Below are positions 29,364-38,565 of a stretch of DNA of 64,000 bases, one piece after another; positions within the stretch are counted from its first letter, which is position 1, and every line of letters begins with the position of its first letter. The translations under genes were made by a program, and so were the position numbers. The notes under the pieces were generated by a model. That model searched no databases. It saw only the letters and a program-made list of their open reading frames with translations, and was not told the origin of the DNA. This DNA is from Alphaproteobacteria bacterium (lineage in GTDB: Bacteria > Pseudomonadota > Alphaproteobacteria > Puniceispirillales > Puniceispirillaceae). The stretch is from the NCBI GenBank assembly GCA_016780775.1, contig JADHLI010000001.1, positions 124,001-188,000 of the forward strand. Direction: 5' to 3'.

Positions 29364-31016
29364 TTATGATGAATGGCGGGTAAACGCCCAATTAATAGTC
29401 AAATTGCCTTTGGTTTGTATCTGGCTAGCTGGGCAGCGCAAGACAATTTGCTGGCAAGAGCTACGCCTGTTCCTGTCGAGATAGACAGACCTGTCCAGAG
29501 CGGTTTCTGCGCCGCGGCATTTAAACAGCCATCCAGCTTTCTGGTTATGTACTTTTAACAGAATTTGTTTTGATTTTACCCGCGCCGCGCTGACTTGTGG
29601 ATGCAAATGAAAGCGGATAATGACCTCTATTGGTATTTGGCCAGGCGCGCCAGAATAATTAAGTTGATCACTGCCGCGTAGATTATTGCCATCCCGTGAT
29701 AAAAATAGCTGTCTTGTGTGTAAAATGCCGTGACTTTTGACATAGCTATCATGGGTGGCTTGCATTAAAAAGCCGCCATCTGCAGGACCGATGTCAAAAT
29801 TCAATGTGCGGGTTTCTTTATGCTGATTATCAAGCCCATCAAGGGTCAGGGCAGTATGGGCGGCAGTCTGACTAAAGGCAGTGCGCAGGCGTGGCTCAGC
29901 AGCGCCTTGCCCAGTATTTACAATGAAAGGCGCATTGCCAACGCTAAATTCAAAGGCAAGGCGGCTGGCTGCATTATGCAGGCTGTCTTTGTATCGTCCT
30001 TTAAAAGAGGGGGCGTCACTTGTCGTGCCTGTATCAATAATAAGCGTGCTTCGTGCTGCAGAAATTCTGGCAAAACCAGTATCTGGAGCATGCTGGGTAA
30101 TGCGCCCTTTAGCGTTGCACCGGCTTAAAACCTGATCAATATCTTCAGCAGAAGACAGGCCCGCGAAATGGAAGTGCGAGAAATGGCCGGACCCATCTCG
30201 CCATAATTTTGTCATTGCTGCCATCTTCTGGATAATATCATCAAGGATAGGCATATCGGTAATGCCTAGCGGGCGCGTTACACTGCGGCATTCTATCAGC
30301 AGTTTCAGAAGATCTAGGTGAATTTCAGCTTGGCGGGAGCGATGTCCCCCATCGGCGTTAATTTGGCCTCGTACCTTTGATACCAGCAAGTCAAACAGAG
30401 CCGTGATTTCGCGTTTGCGGCGTATGTCATTCGCTGCCGGCATCTGTACAAGCTGGCTTAATATAAGGCCTTTTAGTGCGGTTAGTTGGTCAAGCGGGGC
30501 ATAAAGGTGCTGCCAGTCCAGTGCAAGACAACGCTGTTGCAGAGCTACCATGGCGGCAAACCGTGTCTGGAAAGCTTCATCTGCAGACGCGCCAAACCAG
30601 CCAAAGGTAAAGATGAGATTGGCTAGCCTTGCACCCAAAATATCGGGCCGCCATGCCATTGCTGACCAATGCCGGTGACCTTGCATCCATCTATCTATCA
30701 TATTGCGGGCGGTAATCCGTGCATCTGCGCCGCCATAATCGCGCAAGTCACGCACCCAGTCGAAACGGGCAAACGTCTCAGAATCGGCTGAGAACGGCAT
30801 CATTCCCTGCAAAATTGCTGCCCCTATTTTAGCATCTCCACGCCATAAATCAGGGATAACAGGCAAAGGAAGTTGCGGCGGTGTGCTGCGAAGCTGCCAG
30901 CTAAACAGGCGCGACTGGCGATATAAAATTTCGAGTGCGCTAATTTTCCAGATATCAGATTCTGTTAGGACGCTTTCTTCAGATGGGTCAAATAGCATTG
31001 CCTTGGCATCCATCAA
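29364..31016 (-). CDS. Heparinase II/III family protein
   Basis: A 550-residue protein with an N-terminal alpha-toroid-like part (IPDLWRGDAKIGAAILQG, then a helical region with GHRHWSAMAWRPDILGARLANLI) and a C-terminal heparinase II/III-like beta domain (FSHFHFAGLSS, FARISAARSTLIIDTG, HAGSLAFEFS-like SRLAFEFSVGNAPFIVN). The family includes polysaccharide lyases acting on uronic-acid glycans, but bacterial members beside rsmB and purH have no established substrate. No clear signal peptide is visible. It starts 48 bases after rsmB, in the common alphaproteobacterial order rsmB-heparinase-purH. Confidence 0.88.
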   Translation of the reverse strand: MMDAKAMLFDPSEESVLTESDIWKISALEILYRQSRLFSWQLRSTPPQLPLPVIPDLWRGDAKIGAAILQGMMPFSADSETFARFDWVRDLRDYGGADARITARNMIDRWMQGHRHWSAMAWRPDILGARLANLIFTFGWFGASADEAFQTRFAAMVALQQRCLALDWQHLYAPLDQLTALKGLILSQLVQMPAANDIRRKREITALFDLLVSKVRGQINADGGHRSRQAEIHLDLLKLLIECRSVTRPLGITDMPILDDIIQKMAAMTKLWRDGSGHFSHFHFAGLSSAEDIDQVLSRCNAKGRITQHAPDTGFARISAARSTLIIDTGTTSDAPSFKGRYKDSLHNAASRLAFEFSVGNAPFIVNTGQGAAEPRLRTAFSQTAAHTALTLDGLDNQHKETRTLNFDIGPADGGFLMQATHDSYVKSHGILHTRQLFLSRDGNNLRGSDQLNYSGAPGQIPIEVIIRFHLHPQVSAARVKSKQILLKVHNQKAGWLFKCRGAETALDRSVYLDRNRRSSCQQIVLRCPASQIQTKGNLTINWAFTRHSS

Positions 31017-31064
31017 AGCAGGTTCCTGTCATCGCATGAGAGGGTTAAAATGGCTAATGCTTAT

Positions 31065-32531
31065 TTATGCCGCAGAAGGCGCTAATCTGGCAATGAAAAA
31101 TCCATCATTTCCCAGTCGTGCCGCATCGCTGTTCAGATTTGATTCTGCTAAACAATTTGGCAAGATGCGCGCCCAGCCTTCAGGTGTTAATGCTGGCGCA
31201 AACGGGCCCAGTTCAGCCGCGCTAAAGGGCAGCGTTCTGCCCAGCCCATATTGTAGTATCGCGCTAACGACTTCTTCGCCCTCTTCTGGCTCTAGTGAAC
31301 AGGTCGCGTACAGCACACTCCCCTCTGGTTTTAACCAGCTTAAGCAGTTTTTTAACATCTGGATTTGTATTTCCTGAAGACTGGCAAGCTCTGGGCGTTC
31401 GGCGCGCACCAAAATATCTGGGCGGCGTCTTATCGTGCCTGTGGCGGAGCAGGGCGCATCTAGCAAAATCATATCAATATTTTGCTGCTTTGCAGTGCGC
31501 CCAAACGCATCATCTAGAATATCAGCTGTTTTAATAGCCGCCTGCATATTTAGTCGCTTTAAATTAGCGCGAAGCCGCTCAATTCGTGCCGCCTCTTTAT
31601 CCACGGCTGTTACCGTTGCGCCTTTGGCAATAAGCTGGGCTGTTTTTCCGCCGGGTGCGGCACATAAATCCCAGATATTTTTGCCTCCAACGTCACCCAT
31701 CAGATGAACAGGCAGGGCAGCAGCAGCATCCTGAACCCACCAATTGCCAGCATCATAATCTGGCATATTGCGGATATCCCCATCAAAGCTGCATCTTATA
31801 GTCTGCTGGGTAAGAGGGCTGCCCTCCAGCTTTAGTGCGAGCGCGGCAACATCACCGGTACCAGTGATATCTAGTGGCGGGGTTTGCGCGGCAAGCTCTG
31901 CTATAGCTGCGGTCTGCTCTGTGCCCCAATTTTTTTGCCAGCTTGCGCGTAAATCCTTCGAAAGATTATCGGCTGGGGTGGTTTTTGTACGCAACACTTC
32001 CTTTTCACGAATAGTGCGCCGCAATACTGCATTCACAAGCCCTGATTGCCGCTCAAAACCAATTTTTTTAACCAGCTCAACAGCCGTATCAGTGGCGGCA
32101 TGCTGACTTAAATCAAGGAAAAGAAGCTGGGTTAGCCCAATTTTTAACACCAGTTGAACAGGCGCAGCTGTCTGGTCTGAAATCATCCTTTGCAGCAGCG
32201 CAGATAACTGGCCATGTCGGCGCAGGCAAGTGGCAACAATAAGCCTGACTAGTCCCTTGTCACGCGCCTCCAGCTCCTTAAATCCTTCGCTATTGGCAAA
32301 AGCAGCTTCTAGCATTTGCTGGCGCCCTATTATCGCATCCAGAATATTGAAGGCGATAAGCCGGCTATCTGCTGAAGTTTGGCTGTCCTCGCCAGATTTT
32401 GGCAGGCGCTTTTGCTTCGGCGCGGCGTTTGTTTTAGGGCGTTGTTTTTTGCGTTTTTTAGCCCCTGCTTTTTTTAAGGCCCCTGCTTTAAGAGACAATC
32501 TGGGTCTGGTATCTTTTTCCATGTTCGGCAA
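31065..32531 (-). CDS. rsmB: 16S rRNA m5C methyltransferase RsmB/Sun family
   Basis: A 488-residue RNA cytosine-5 methyltransferase. A long basic N-terminal tail (to about residue 50, Lys/Arg-rich) precedes a NusB-like RNA-binding domain (SRLIAFNILDAI...). The SAM-binding motif is WDLCAAPGGKTAQL. The two catalytic cysteines are in LLDAPCSATG (motif IV) and YATCSLEPEEGE (motif VI). The expected target is C967 of 16S rRNA by homology. It is divergent from the DUF1674 gene. Confidence 0.94.
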   Translation of the reverse strand: MPNMEKDTRPRLSLKAGALKKAGAKKRKKQRPKTNAAPKQKRLPKSGEDSQTSADSRLIAFNILDAIIGRQQMLEAAFANSEGFKELEARDKGLVRLIVATCLRRHGQLSALLQRMISDQTAAPVQLVLKIGLTQLLFLDLSQHAATDTAVELVKKIGFERQSGLVNAVLRRTIREKEVLRTKTTPADNLSKDLRASWQKNWGTEQTAAIAELAAQTPPLDITGTGDVAALALKLEGSPLTQQTIRCSFDGDIRNMPDYDAGNWWVQDAAAALPVHLMGDVGGKNIWDLCAAPGGKTAQLIAKGATVTAVDKEAARIERLRANLKRLNMQAAIKTADILDDAFGRTAKQQNIDMILLDAPCSATGTIRRRPDILVRAERPELASLQEIQIQMLKNCLSWLKPEGSVLYATCSLEPEEGEEVVSAILQYGLGRTLPFSAAELGPFAPALTPEGWARILPNCLAESNLNSDAARLGNDGFFIARLAPSAA

Positions 32532-32723
32532 TAGACCAGAGCGGTGGTTTCTTGTCTATAAGAAACGCATATGAGCGTGCAGGCTAATATAAAGGCGAAT
32601 ATCTTAATTTCCCTGTTAATAGGGATTGCTTTTAGGGGTTGGCGTTTTTATCTGATAAGATAGATTATCTGTTTTCGTTAAGCGAATATATGCGCGCTTG
32701 CCAGTATGAAAAGGGCAAAAAAC

Positions 32724-32903
32724 ATGAGCAAACAAAAAGAAGATGCCGATAAAGGCAAGTTACCAGACGCAGCGCCTGTACCCGCATCTGATGGCTCGGA
32801 CGCAGGCTCGCCAGATAAGGCAATAGAGCGTGGTGGTCCAAAGGGCCCAGAGCCGACACGGTTTGGCGACTGGGAAAATAATGGCCGATGCACTGATTTT
32901 TAA
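32724..32903 (+). CDS. DUF1674 protein (SDHAF4-like succinate dehydrogenase assembly factor)
   Basis: A 59-residue protein. The disordered acidic/Pro-rich N-terminus is followed by the DUF1674 signature GPEPTRFGDWENNGRCTDF at the extreme C-terminus. In mitochondria the homologue SDHAF4 binds flavinated SdhA during complex II assembly, and the bacterial protein is likely similar. I choose ATG 32724 (MSKQKED), with AAGGG nine bases upstream, over the ATG at 32706. Co-oriented with DUF1491. Confidence 0.9.
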   Translation: MSKQKEDADKGKLPDAAPVPASDGSDAGSPDKAIERGGPKGPEPTRFGDWENNGRCTDF

Positions 32904-32943
32904 AAGAGACAGGCCAGATGATGTTTGAAACAGGCAGAAAATA

Positions 32944-33267
32944 GTGGCTCGGTTAACCACTGATATTGTCATTGCAGCAGGGCTACGCCAAGCAGCGAGC
33001 CGAGGTATTTTCGCTGCCATCCTTCGCAAAGGTGATGCGCGTGCGGGGGCTATTTTTGTTGAGGTGGAAAAAAGTGCTACCGAAGCGCGTTTGCTGGCGC
33101 GTCAATTAAACTATGATAATGAATATGAGTGGGTCTGCATCACGGGTGAGGGATGGGTCAGTAGCGCTATGGTTCAAGAACGGCTTAGCCGCGAGACCGA
33201 ATATGACCCTGACTGCTGGATAGTTTCGGTGCAGGATAGTGAAGGGCGCAATATTTTTGCCCTTTGA
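32944..33267 (+). CDS. DUF1491 family protein
   Basis: A 107-residue protein starting at GTG. It matches the DUF1491 pattern: an N-terminal RLTTDIVIAAGLRQAASRG, then RKGDARAGAIFVEVE, a central variable stretch, and the closing EYDPDCWIVSVQDSEGR. No function has been assigned to this alphaproteobacterial family and no catalytic motif is evident. It follows the DUF1674 gene by 40 bases and could share its transcript. Confidence 0.85.
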   Translation: MARLTTDIVIAAGLRQAASRGIFAAILRKGDARAGAIFVEVEKSATEARLLARQLNYDNEYEWVCITGEGWVSSAMVQERLSRETEYDPDCWIVSVQDSEGRNIFAL

Positions 33268-33416
33268 CTAGCCATGAAAATACGAAGAAAGAGCTGTTAA
33301 CGCCCGGCTTCCATGCTATCTTCTGTTGTGGGAACTGCTTTGGCTCACACCCTAATTATTTTTCCCATTTATTTTTGATGATTTTATTGCCACTGACGAA
33401 TTGAAATTTGAAATCC

Positions 33417-34754
33417 ATGACTAAATCTATCGCTATTCATAAACTACAAGACTATAGCGCAGCGCAAATTGCTACCTTGCAAACCCGTACAGAAGATGAC
33501 CTAGGTCCCTATATGGATGCTGTGCGCCCTGTCATTGATGCGGTGCGTGAAAATGGTGATGCTGCGCTGGTACATTATGCGAAGGCTTTTGATAATGCAG
33601 ATTTGGCCAATAAATCTTTATTGGCAAGTAAAGCAGAAATAGATGCCGCCTTTGACAAGCTGGATAGCGAGCTTGTAGATGCGTTAGAATATGCTGCTGA
33701 TAATATTCGCCGCTTCCATGAAAAGCAAAAGCCAGAAGCAGATTGGCGTATGGAAATTCGGCCAGGGATAGAGGTAGGTGAGCGGGCCTACCCAATTGAC
33801 AAAGTGGCCTTATATTCGCCGCGCGGCAAAGGCAGTTTTCCGTCTGTAACTTTAATGACAGCAATTCCAGCTGTGGTGGCAGGTGTACCGGAGCCGGTTA
33901 TTTTAACCCCGCCAGGAGCGGACGGGGATATTGACCCAGCGACGCTTGTGGCAGCACGGCTAGCGGGGGTTGAAAAAATAGCCAAAGCTGGCGGCGCACA
34001 AGCGGTTGCTGCGGCTGCCTTTGGCACTGCATCTATACCGAAATGCCGCAAGATTGAGGGGCCTGGTAGCCCATATTTTGTTGCCGCAAAGAGGGTTTTA
34101 GCTGGCAAGATTGGGTCGCGCCTACCAGCTGGTCCCAGTGAGGTTATTATTCTTAGTGATGAGACAGTTGACCCGCGCCTAGCAGCGCTAGATATCCTGA
34201 TAGAATGTGAGCATGGTGCAGACTCCTCAGGCTTTCTTGTTACCTGCTCAGAGGCATTTGCAAATGCGGTGGCCGCAGCCTTGCCAGATTATTTGGCGCA
34301 AATGTCTGATGAGCGGCAGGCCTATGCAATGGCGGTATTATCTGGCATGAACGGGGGTATCGTGCTGGCAAAAGATGAGCAGCAAGCCTATGATTTTATC
34401 AATGAATATGCACCTGAACATTGCCAAATTCTCTCCCGCGAGGCAGATAGGCATCTGCCTTATATCCAGACTGCATCTGAAATTCTGTTAGGGGAATATG
34501 CGGCTGGATCACTAGCCAATTATATGATGGGCCCAAACTGTGTTCTGCCTACCTCTGGGGCTGCGCATGCGCATGCGCCGCTTGGCGTGCATGATTTTAT
34601 GCGCACCGCCTCTATTGGCCGGGTGGATGCTATTGGCTTTGCAGAAATGGCACCAAAAACAGAGGTTTTTGCCCGCTATGAAGGATTTGATGCCCATGCA
34701 AATGCAGTGTCTGACCTGCGCTTGCCATTAATAAAAGGCAGCAAGGATAAGTAA
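33417..34754 (+). CDS. Histidinol dehydrogenase family protein with altered zinc ligands
   Basis: A 445-residue HisD-family NAD enzyme. The catalytic pair Glu-His is kept in APEHCQI, and the last zinc His in FDAHANAV is kept. AGPSEVIILSDE is typical. However, aligned to E. coli HisD, zinc ligand Gln259 is Glu (codon 34203-34205, in IECEHG), zinc ligand Asp360 is Asn (34518-34520, in LANYMMG), and the following substrate His is Cys (34539-34541, in GPNCVLPT). It may be a HisD paralogue with another substrate. No other his gene is adjacent. Start ATG 33417; a TTG three codons earlier is unlikely. Confidence 0.85.
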   Translation: MTKSIAIHKLQDYSAAQIATLQTRTEDDLGPYMDAVRPVIDAVRENGDAALVHYAKAFDNADLANKSLLASKAEIDAAFDKLDSELVDALEYAADNIRRFHEKQKPEADWRMEIRPGIEVGERAYPIDKVALYSPRGKGSFPSVTLMTAIPAVVAGVPEPVILTPPGADGDIDPATLVAARLAGVEKIAKAGGAQAVAAAAFGTASIPKCRKIEGPGSPYFVAAKRVLAGKIGSRLPAGPSEVIILSDETVDPRLAALDILIECEHGADSSGFLVTCSEAFANAVAAALPDYLAQMSDERQAYAMAVLSGMNGGIVLAKDEQQAYDFINEYAPEHCQILSREADRHLPYIQTASEILLGEYAAGSLANYMMGPNCVLPTSGAAHAHAPLGVHDFMRTASIGRVDAIGFAEMAPKTEVFARYEGFDAHANAVSDLRLPLIKGSKDK

Positions 34755-34776
34755 GCCCCTCTAATAGGGCTCTTTA
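34754..34776 (+). terminator. Possible weak terminator between hisD-like and aldo/keto reductase genes
   Basis: AGCCCCT at 34754-34760 can pair with AGGGCT at 34766-34771 with one bulge and a short loop, followed by CTTT. It lies between two convergent genes. Overlapping near-repeats of TAATAGGGC (34762 and 34775) make the assignment uncertain. Confidence 0.35.
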
Positions 34777-35820
34777 ATAGGGCATAGGATGGGCTTTATG
34801 CGCGGCGTCAATCTCGTCAACCACCTCTTCGCTTAGAACTAGATCAGCCCCAGCTATAATATGTTCTAGCTGTTGCTGTGTAGTTGCGCCAAAGATTACT
34901 GACCCCATGAAGGGGCGCATCATTGCCCATGAAAGTGCCATATGCACTGGGTCTATCCCATATTTTTTAGCAATGCCAAGATAGGCATCAATAGCTGGCC
35001 AGACACGCGGGGTGATGCGTCCGCCAAGCCCAGGGGTGGCGTTCATCCGGGCGCCTTTTGGCAAGGCTTCCCCTCCTTTATATTTGCCAGTTAAAAGGCC
35101 AGCGGCTAGCGGTGAGAAGGCTAGCAAATCCACCTGTTCATGATGGCATAGCTCAGCAAGGTCTAAATCAAACAGTCGGCAGAGCAGGCTATATTCATTC
35201 TGGATGCTAAGCACGCGTGGGCGGTTTAAGGTCTTGGCAGCTTGCAACCACACAGATGTTCCCCATGCGCTTTCATTCGATAAACCAAAATAGCGGATTT
35301 TGCCTGCTTTTACCTGTTTGTCTAACTCGTCCAACACTTCTTCAACATGTTCAAGAAAGGCGGTGCTATCCTGTCCAGTTGGGTCATAATGCCAGTTTTT
35401 GCGGAACATATAAGAGCCGCGATTTGGCCAATGCAGCTGATAAATATCGATATAGTCGGTATTCATAGAAGCAAGCGAATTATCCAATGCCGTGCGGATC
35501 GTTGTCGGCGTTATTGGCGCGCCTTCGCGAACATATTTATGACCCTCACCAGTTACTTTGGTTGCGATAACCACCTCATCACGGCGTTTTTTAATAGCTG
35601 GCCAGTTGCCTATCACTCGCTCGGTATCGCCAGAGGTTTCTGCACGCATCGGATTGGTTGGGTACATTTCGGCTGTGTCGATAAGATTGATACCATGGGC
35701 AAGGGCTGTATCTATTTGACGCCAACCTTCTTCTGGTGTGGTCTGCTCTCCCCATGTCATAGAACCTAAACAGAGTTTGCTGACCTCTAGTGATGAGTAT
35801 CCCAATTTCTTTGTTTGCAC
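34774..35820 (-). CDS. Aldo/keto reductase, Tas-like
   Basis: A 348-residue NADPH-dependent aldo/keto reductase with a TIM-barrel fold. Seen are LCLGSMTWGEQ, the catalytic Asp and Tyr in LIDTAEMYP, the Lys in VVIATKVTGEG, and the His in DIYQLHWPNRG, with the cofactor pocket GATTQQQLEHI near the C-terminus. Closest named group is Tas/YghZ-like. I start at GTG 35820, preceded by AAGAGG at 6 bases; the longer frame to 35874 adds 18 residues before the conserved KLGYSSLEVS. The natural substrate is unknown. Confidence 0.9.
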   Translation of the reverse strand: MQTKKLGYSSLEVSKLCLGSMTWGEQTTPEEGWRQIDTALAHGINLIDTAEMYPTNPMRAETSGDTERVIGNWPAIKKRRDEVVIATKVTGEGHKYVREGAPITPTTIRTALDNSLASMNTDYIDIYQLHWPNRGSYMFRKNWHYDPTGQDSTAFLEHVEEVLDELDKQVKAGKIRYFGLSNESAWGTSVWLQAAKTLNRPRVLSIQNEYSLLCRLFDLDLAELCHHEQVDLLAFSPLAAGLLTGKYKGGEALPKGARMNATPGLGGRITPRVWPAIDAYLGIAKKYGIDPVHMALSWAMMRPFMGSVIFGATTQQQLEHIIAGADLVLSEEVVDEIDAAHKAHPMPY

Positions 35821-36002
35821 GCCAACCTCTTCTTTTCCCAAATAAAATCTTGTATTCCGCTTAAAGGTTAGCACTCTACTGCGCGTTGCGCTCTTTTGCC
35901 AAGTGCGAAGCGAGTGCTGGTTGCAGAAATCTGGTCATGCTGATATGTTGCTATCCGGCAGATAGCTGGGTTTTTTAGCTGTAACAAAGGCGCAAAAACA
36001 AG

Positions 36003-37031
36003 ATGTTCAAAACTCCATCCTATAATAAAGACGGGCTTGATAGACGGCTATCTGTTGCGCCGATGATGGATTGGACAGACCGGCATTGTCGCTATTTTCA
36101 TCGCTTGCTATCCCCAAATGCGCTGCTCTTTACCGAAATGGTTACAGCAGAAGCGATATTACATGCCGGTGCAGACAGGTTTTGTGCCCATCATTTATCA
36201 GAACATCCACTTGCCTTGCAGCTTGGCGGCTCTGAGCCGCATAGGCTAGCCGCGGCAACTCGCTTAGTGCGTGATTTCGGTTTTGATGAAATAAACTTAA
36301 ATGTTGGTTGCCCCTCTCCACGGGTAAAGGCTGGATGTTTTGGTGCTAGCTTGATGGCGGAGCCAAAGCTGGTTGCCGAATGTGTGCGCGCTATGCAGGG
36401 GGAGACAGATAGGCCCGTAACGGTTAAATGCCGCATAGGCATTGATGATATGGATGTGATGGAAGGGTTAAACAAGTTTGTGGATGCACAGGCCGAAGCC
36501 GGCGTTAAAATCATCTATCTGCATGCACGAAAAGCGTGGCTGAACGGGCTTAGCCCAAAGGAAAACAGAGAAGTGCCGCCGCTGGATTATGGCCGTGCTA
36601 GCCAGCTAGCTGCTGATTATCCAGATTTGGATATCATTTTAAATGGCGGGTTGGAAACATTAGAAGATATCCAGAGTGCAACAGAGGCAGGTCTATTTTG
36701 CGGCGTCATGATAGGCAGAGCAGCCTATAAAACCCCGCGGCAGCTAGGTTATATATCATCTGCCTTGTTTGGCCATGAAATGGCTGATCTATCGCATATT
36801 GCCCAGCAAATGAGCGATTATGCAGAAAAAGAGATTGAAAAGGGGGTGCGCCTGCACAATATAACCCGTCATATGCTGGGTCTGTTCACTGGATTGAAGG
36901 GCGCGCGCACATGGCGGCGTACCCTTGGTGAGCAGGCACGCGACAATCCAACAGCTGCTGCGCTGATTGCGCAAACGGCGCAGACATGCCTTGCTTTGCA
37001 AGGTGATACAACAAATAGAAAGGTTGCTTAA
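36003..37031 (+). CDS. dusA: tRNA-dihydrouridine(20/20a) synthase DusA
   Basis: A 342-residue FMN enzyme that reduces U20/U20a in tRNA D-loops. RLSVAPMMDWTDRHCRYFHR is the DusA-type N-terminus. The catalytic Cys is in LNVGCPSPRVKAGCFGASLM, KCRIGIDD is the FMN-phosphate region, and YLHARKAWLNGLSPKENR is characteristic of DusA. The C-terminal RNA-binding helical domain is complete. The next gene, yciB, starts 10 bases after its stop. Confidence 0.95.
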   Translation: MFKTPSYNKDGLDRRLSVAPMMDWTDRHCRYFHRLLSPNALLFTEMVTAEAILHAGADRFCAHHLSEHPLALQLGGSEPHRLAAATRLVRDFGFDEINLNVGCPSPRVKAGCFGASLMAEPKLVAECVRAMQGETDRPVTVKCRIGIDDMDVMEGLNKFVDAQAEAGVKIIYLHARKAWLNGLSPKENREVPPLDYGRASQLAADYPDLDIILNGGLETLEDIQSATEAGLFCGVMIGRAAYKTPRQLGYISSALFGHEMADLSHIAQQMSDYAEKEIEKGVRLHNITRHMLGLFTGLKGARTWRRTLGEQARDNPTAAALIAQTAQTCLALQGDTTNRKVA

Positions 37032-37041
37032 CAGCGTCATT

Positions 37042-37605
37042 ATGGCTCCTGATAGCTCAAACCCATCGCAAAAAAAACACCGCCCTATCTTGGAATATGG
37101 CCCGCTCATCCTGTTTTTTATTACCAATTATTTTGCTGGTATTATGTGGGGAACAGGGGTGCTGGTTATTGCAACCGTGATTGCGCTTAGCCTGTCCTGG
37201 ATATGGGATCGCAAAATACCCATGATGGCGCTTTTTGGCGGCATCGCGGTAGCTTTCTTTGGCGGCCTGACCATCTTTTTCAATGACCCTGTGTTCATCA
37301 AAATCAAACCTACAGTTATCAGCCTGCTTATTGCGGCTGTTTTGGCTGGCGGCCAGCTTATCGGGCGTAACCCTCTAAAGGCGATGCTATCTAGCCAGTT
37401 GCAGCTTTCTTCGGTTGGGTGGCAGCAAGTTACTTGGATTTGGGTGGTGATGTTTGTTGTCTCTGCAATCGCAAATGAAATTGCATGGCGTACCCTCTCA
37501 GATGATGGCTGGGTTACCTTTAAGGCGTTTGGGCTGACAGGCATCTCGATGCTATTTGCGCTAATGACCATCCCCATCATGAAAAAACATGGCAATTTAG
37601 GCTGA
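37042..37605 (+). CDS. yciB: Inner membrane protein YciB/IspZ (septation protein A family)
   Basis: A 187-residue integral membrane protein with five or six helices. Conserved segments are EYGPLILFF at the start, LMTIPIMKKH at the end, and GRNPLKAML and ISAIANEIAWR-like VVSAIANEIAWRTLSDDGWVTFK in the middle. YciB proteins influence cell envelope synthesis and septation; the mechanism is not settled. Start is ATG 37042 (MAPDSSNP); a longer frame to 36967 overlaps dusA and adds a non-conserved basic leader. Likely co-transcribed with dusA. Confidence 0.9.
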   Translation: MAPDSSNPSQKKHRPILEYGPLILFFITNYFAGIMWGTGVLVIATVIALSLSWIWDRKIPMMALFGGIAVAFFGGLTIFFNDPVFIKIKPTVISLLIAAVLAGGQLIGRNPLKAMLSSQLQLSSVGWQQVTWIWVVMFVVSAIANEIAWRTLSDDGWVTFKAFGLTGISMLFALMTIPIMKKHGNLG

Positions 37606-37627
37606 TAACAGTATCTATCCCTCTAAA

Positions 37628-37656
37628 TTCTGGCAAAATGTCGTAACTGTTATAAT
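37628..37656 (+). promoter_or_regulatory. Possible promoter upstream of the corrinoid cluster
   Basis: A perfect -10 TATAAT at 37651-37656 lies 17 bases after a poor -35 (TTCTGG, 37628-37633), about 160 bases upstream of the corrinoid protein start. The weak -35 suggests an activator or a chance match. No riboswitch was recognised in the leader. Confidence 0.35.
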
Positions 37657-37750
37657 TAAAGTCGTTGTAAAAAACCGCTAGATTAGTTGCCCGCCTTAAT
37701 GATTCGAATAGAGTTCTTTTTTAAGGGCTTATAGAATGCTAGGCCAAGCC

Positions 37751-37787
37751 GTTAATTTAAATGCTGTTAATTTAAATATCGTTAATC
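37751..37787. repeat. 15-bp tandem repeat in the leader of the corrinoid cluster
   Basis: GTTAATTTAAATGCT (37751-37765), GTTAATTTAAATATC (37766-37780) and a partial third copy GTTAATC (from 37781), ending about 27 bases before the start of the corrinoid protein gene. Confidence 0.9.
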
Positions 37788-37813
37788 TGGTGGAAGTGTA
37801 AGGGGAGTCTGAA

Positions 37814-38512
37814 ATGTCCGATGATGATGAAATTATCTTATCTGAACTAGATGATGATGAACTTGTTCAGCAGATGCATGATGACCTTTATGATGGTCTG
37901 CAAGAAGAGGTTGTCGAAGGGGTCAATATTCTGCTTGGGCGCGGATGGACGCCGTATGATGTGCTGACCAAAGCGCTGGTTGAGGGCATGACAATCGTCG
38001 GTATTGATTTCCGTGATGGTATCTTGTTCGTCCCAGAAGTGTTGATGGCTGCAAATGCGATGAAGTCTGGAATGGGTGTCTTGCGTCCATTGCTTGCTGA
38101 AACAGGTGCACCGCGTGTTGGCAAAGTGGTGATCGGTACGGTGAAGGGCGATATCCATGATATTGGCAAAAACCTTGTCTCCATGATGCTAGAGGGCGCA
38201 GGCTTTGAGGTGATAGATATCGGTATTAATAATCCGGTTGAAAATTATTTGGATGCGATCGCTGAGCATGAGCCAGATATCCTTGGTATGTCCGCGCTGT
38301 TAACGACTACTATGCCTTATATGAAGGTGGTTGTGGATGCGATGGTCGAAAAAGGTATTCGCGATGATTACATCGTTCTTGTTGGTGGTGCACCCCTGAA
38401 TGAAGCCTTTGGCGAATCAGTTGGTGCTGATGCTTATTGCCGTGATGCCGCAGTTGCGGTGGAAACTGCAAAAGCCCTTATCGCAAAAAGACGCGAGGTT
38501 GGTGCGGCCTAG
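37814..38512 (+). CDS. Corrinoid (cobalamin-binding) protein of a methyltransferase system
   Basis: A 232-residue protein with the MetH/MtaC layout. An N-terminal helical cap domain (about 20-95) is followed by a Rossmann-like B12 domain with the base-off motif DIHDIG at 113-118, in which H115 replaces dimethylbenzimidazole as cobalt ligand. GMSALLTTTM and VLVGGAPLNEAFGESVGAD complete the cobalamin pocket. It carries the methyl group between methyl-THF and an acceptor. It is the first gene of a five-gene one-carbon cluster. In roseobacters the equivalent protein is part of a split methionine synthase. Confidence 0.93.
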   Translation: MSDDDEIILSELDDDELVQQMHDDLYDGLQEEVVEGVNILLGRGWTPYDVLTKALVEGMTIVGIDFRDGILFVPEVLMAANAMKSGMGVLRPLLAETGAPRVGKVVIGTVKGDIHDIGKNLVSMMLEGAGFEVIDIGINNPVENYLDAIAEHEPDILGMSALLTTTMPYMKVVVDAMVEKGIRDDYIVLVGGAPLNEAFGESVGADAYCRDAAVAVETAKALIAKRREVGAA

Positions 38513-38565
38513 CATGGGCGTATGCAAATATAAATCACTATAGAACACTGCAGAATGAGGGTGGG

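Noticed and set aside
37606..37813. Cobalamin or SAM riboswitch upstream of the corrinoid cluster
   Set aside because: No B12-box-like sequence and no SAM-II-type pseudoknot pattern could be found by eye in these 208 bases.
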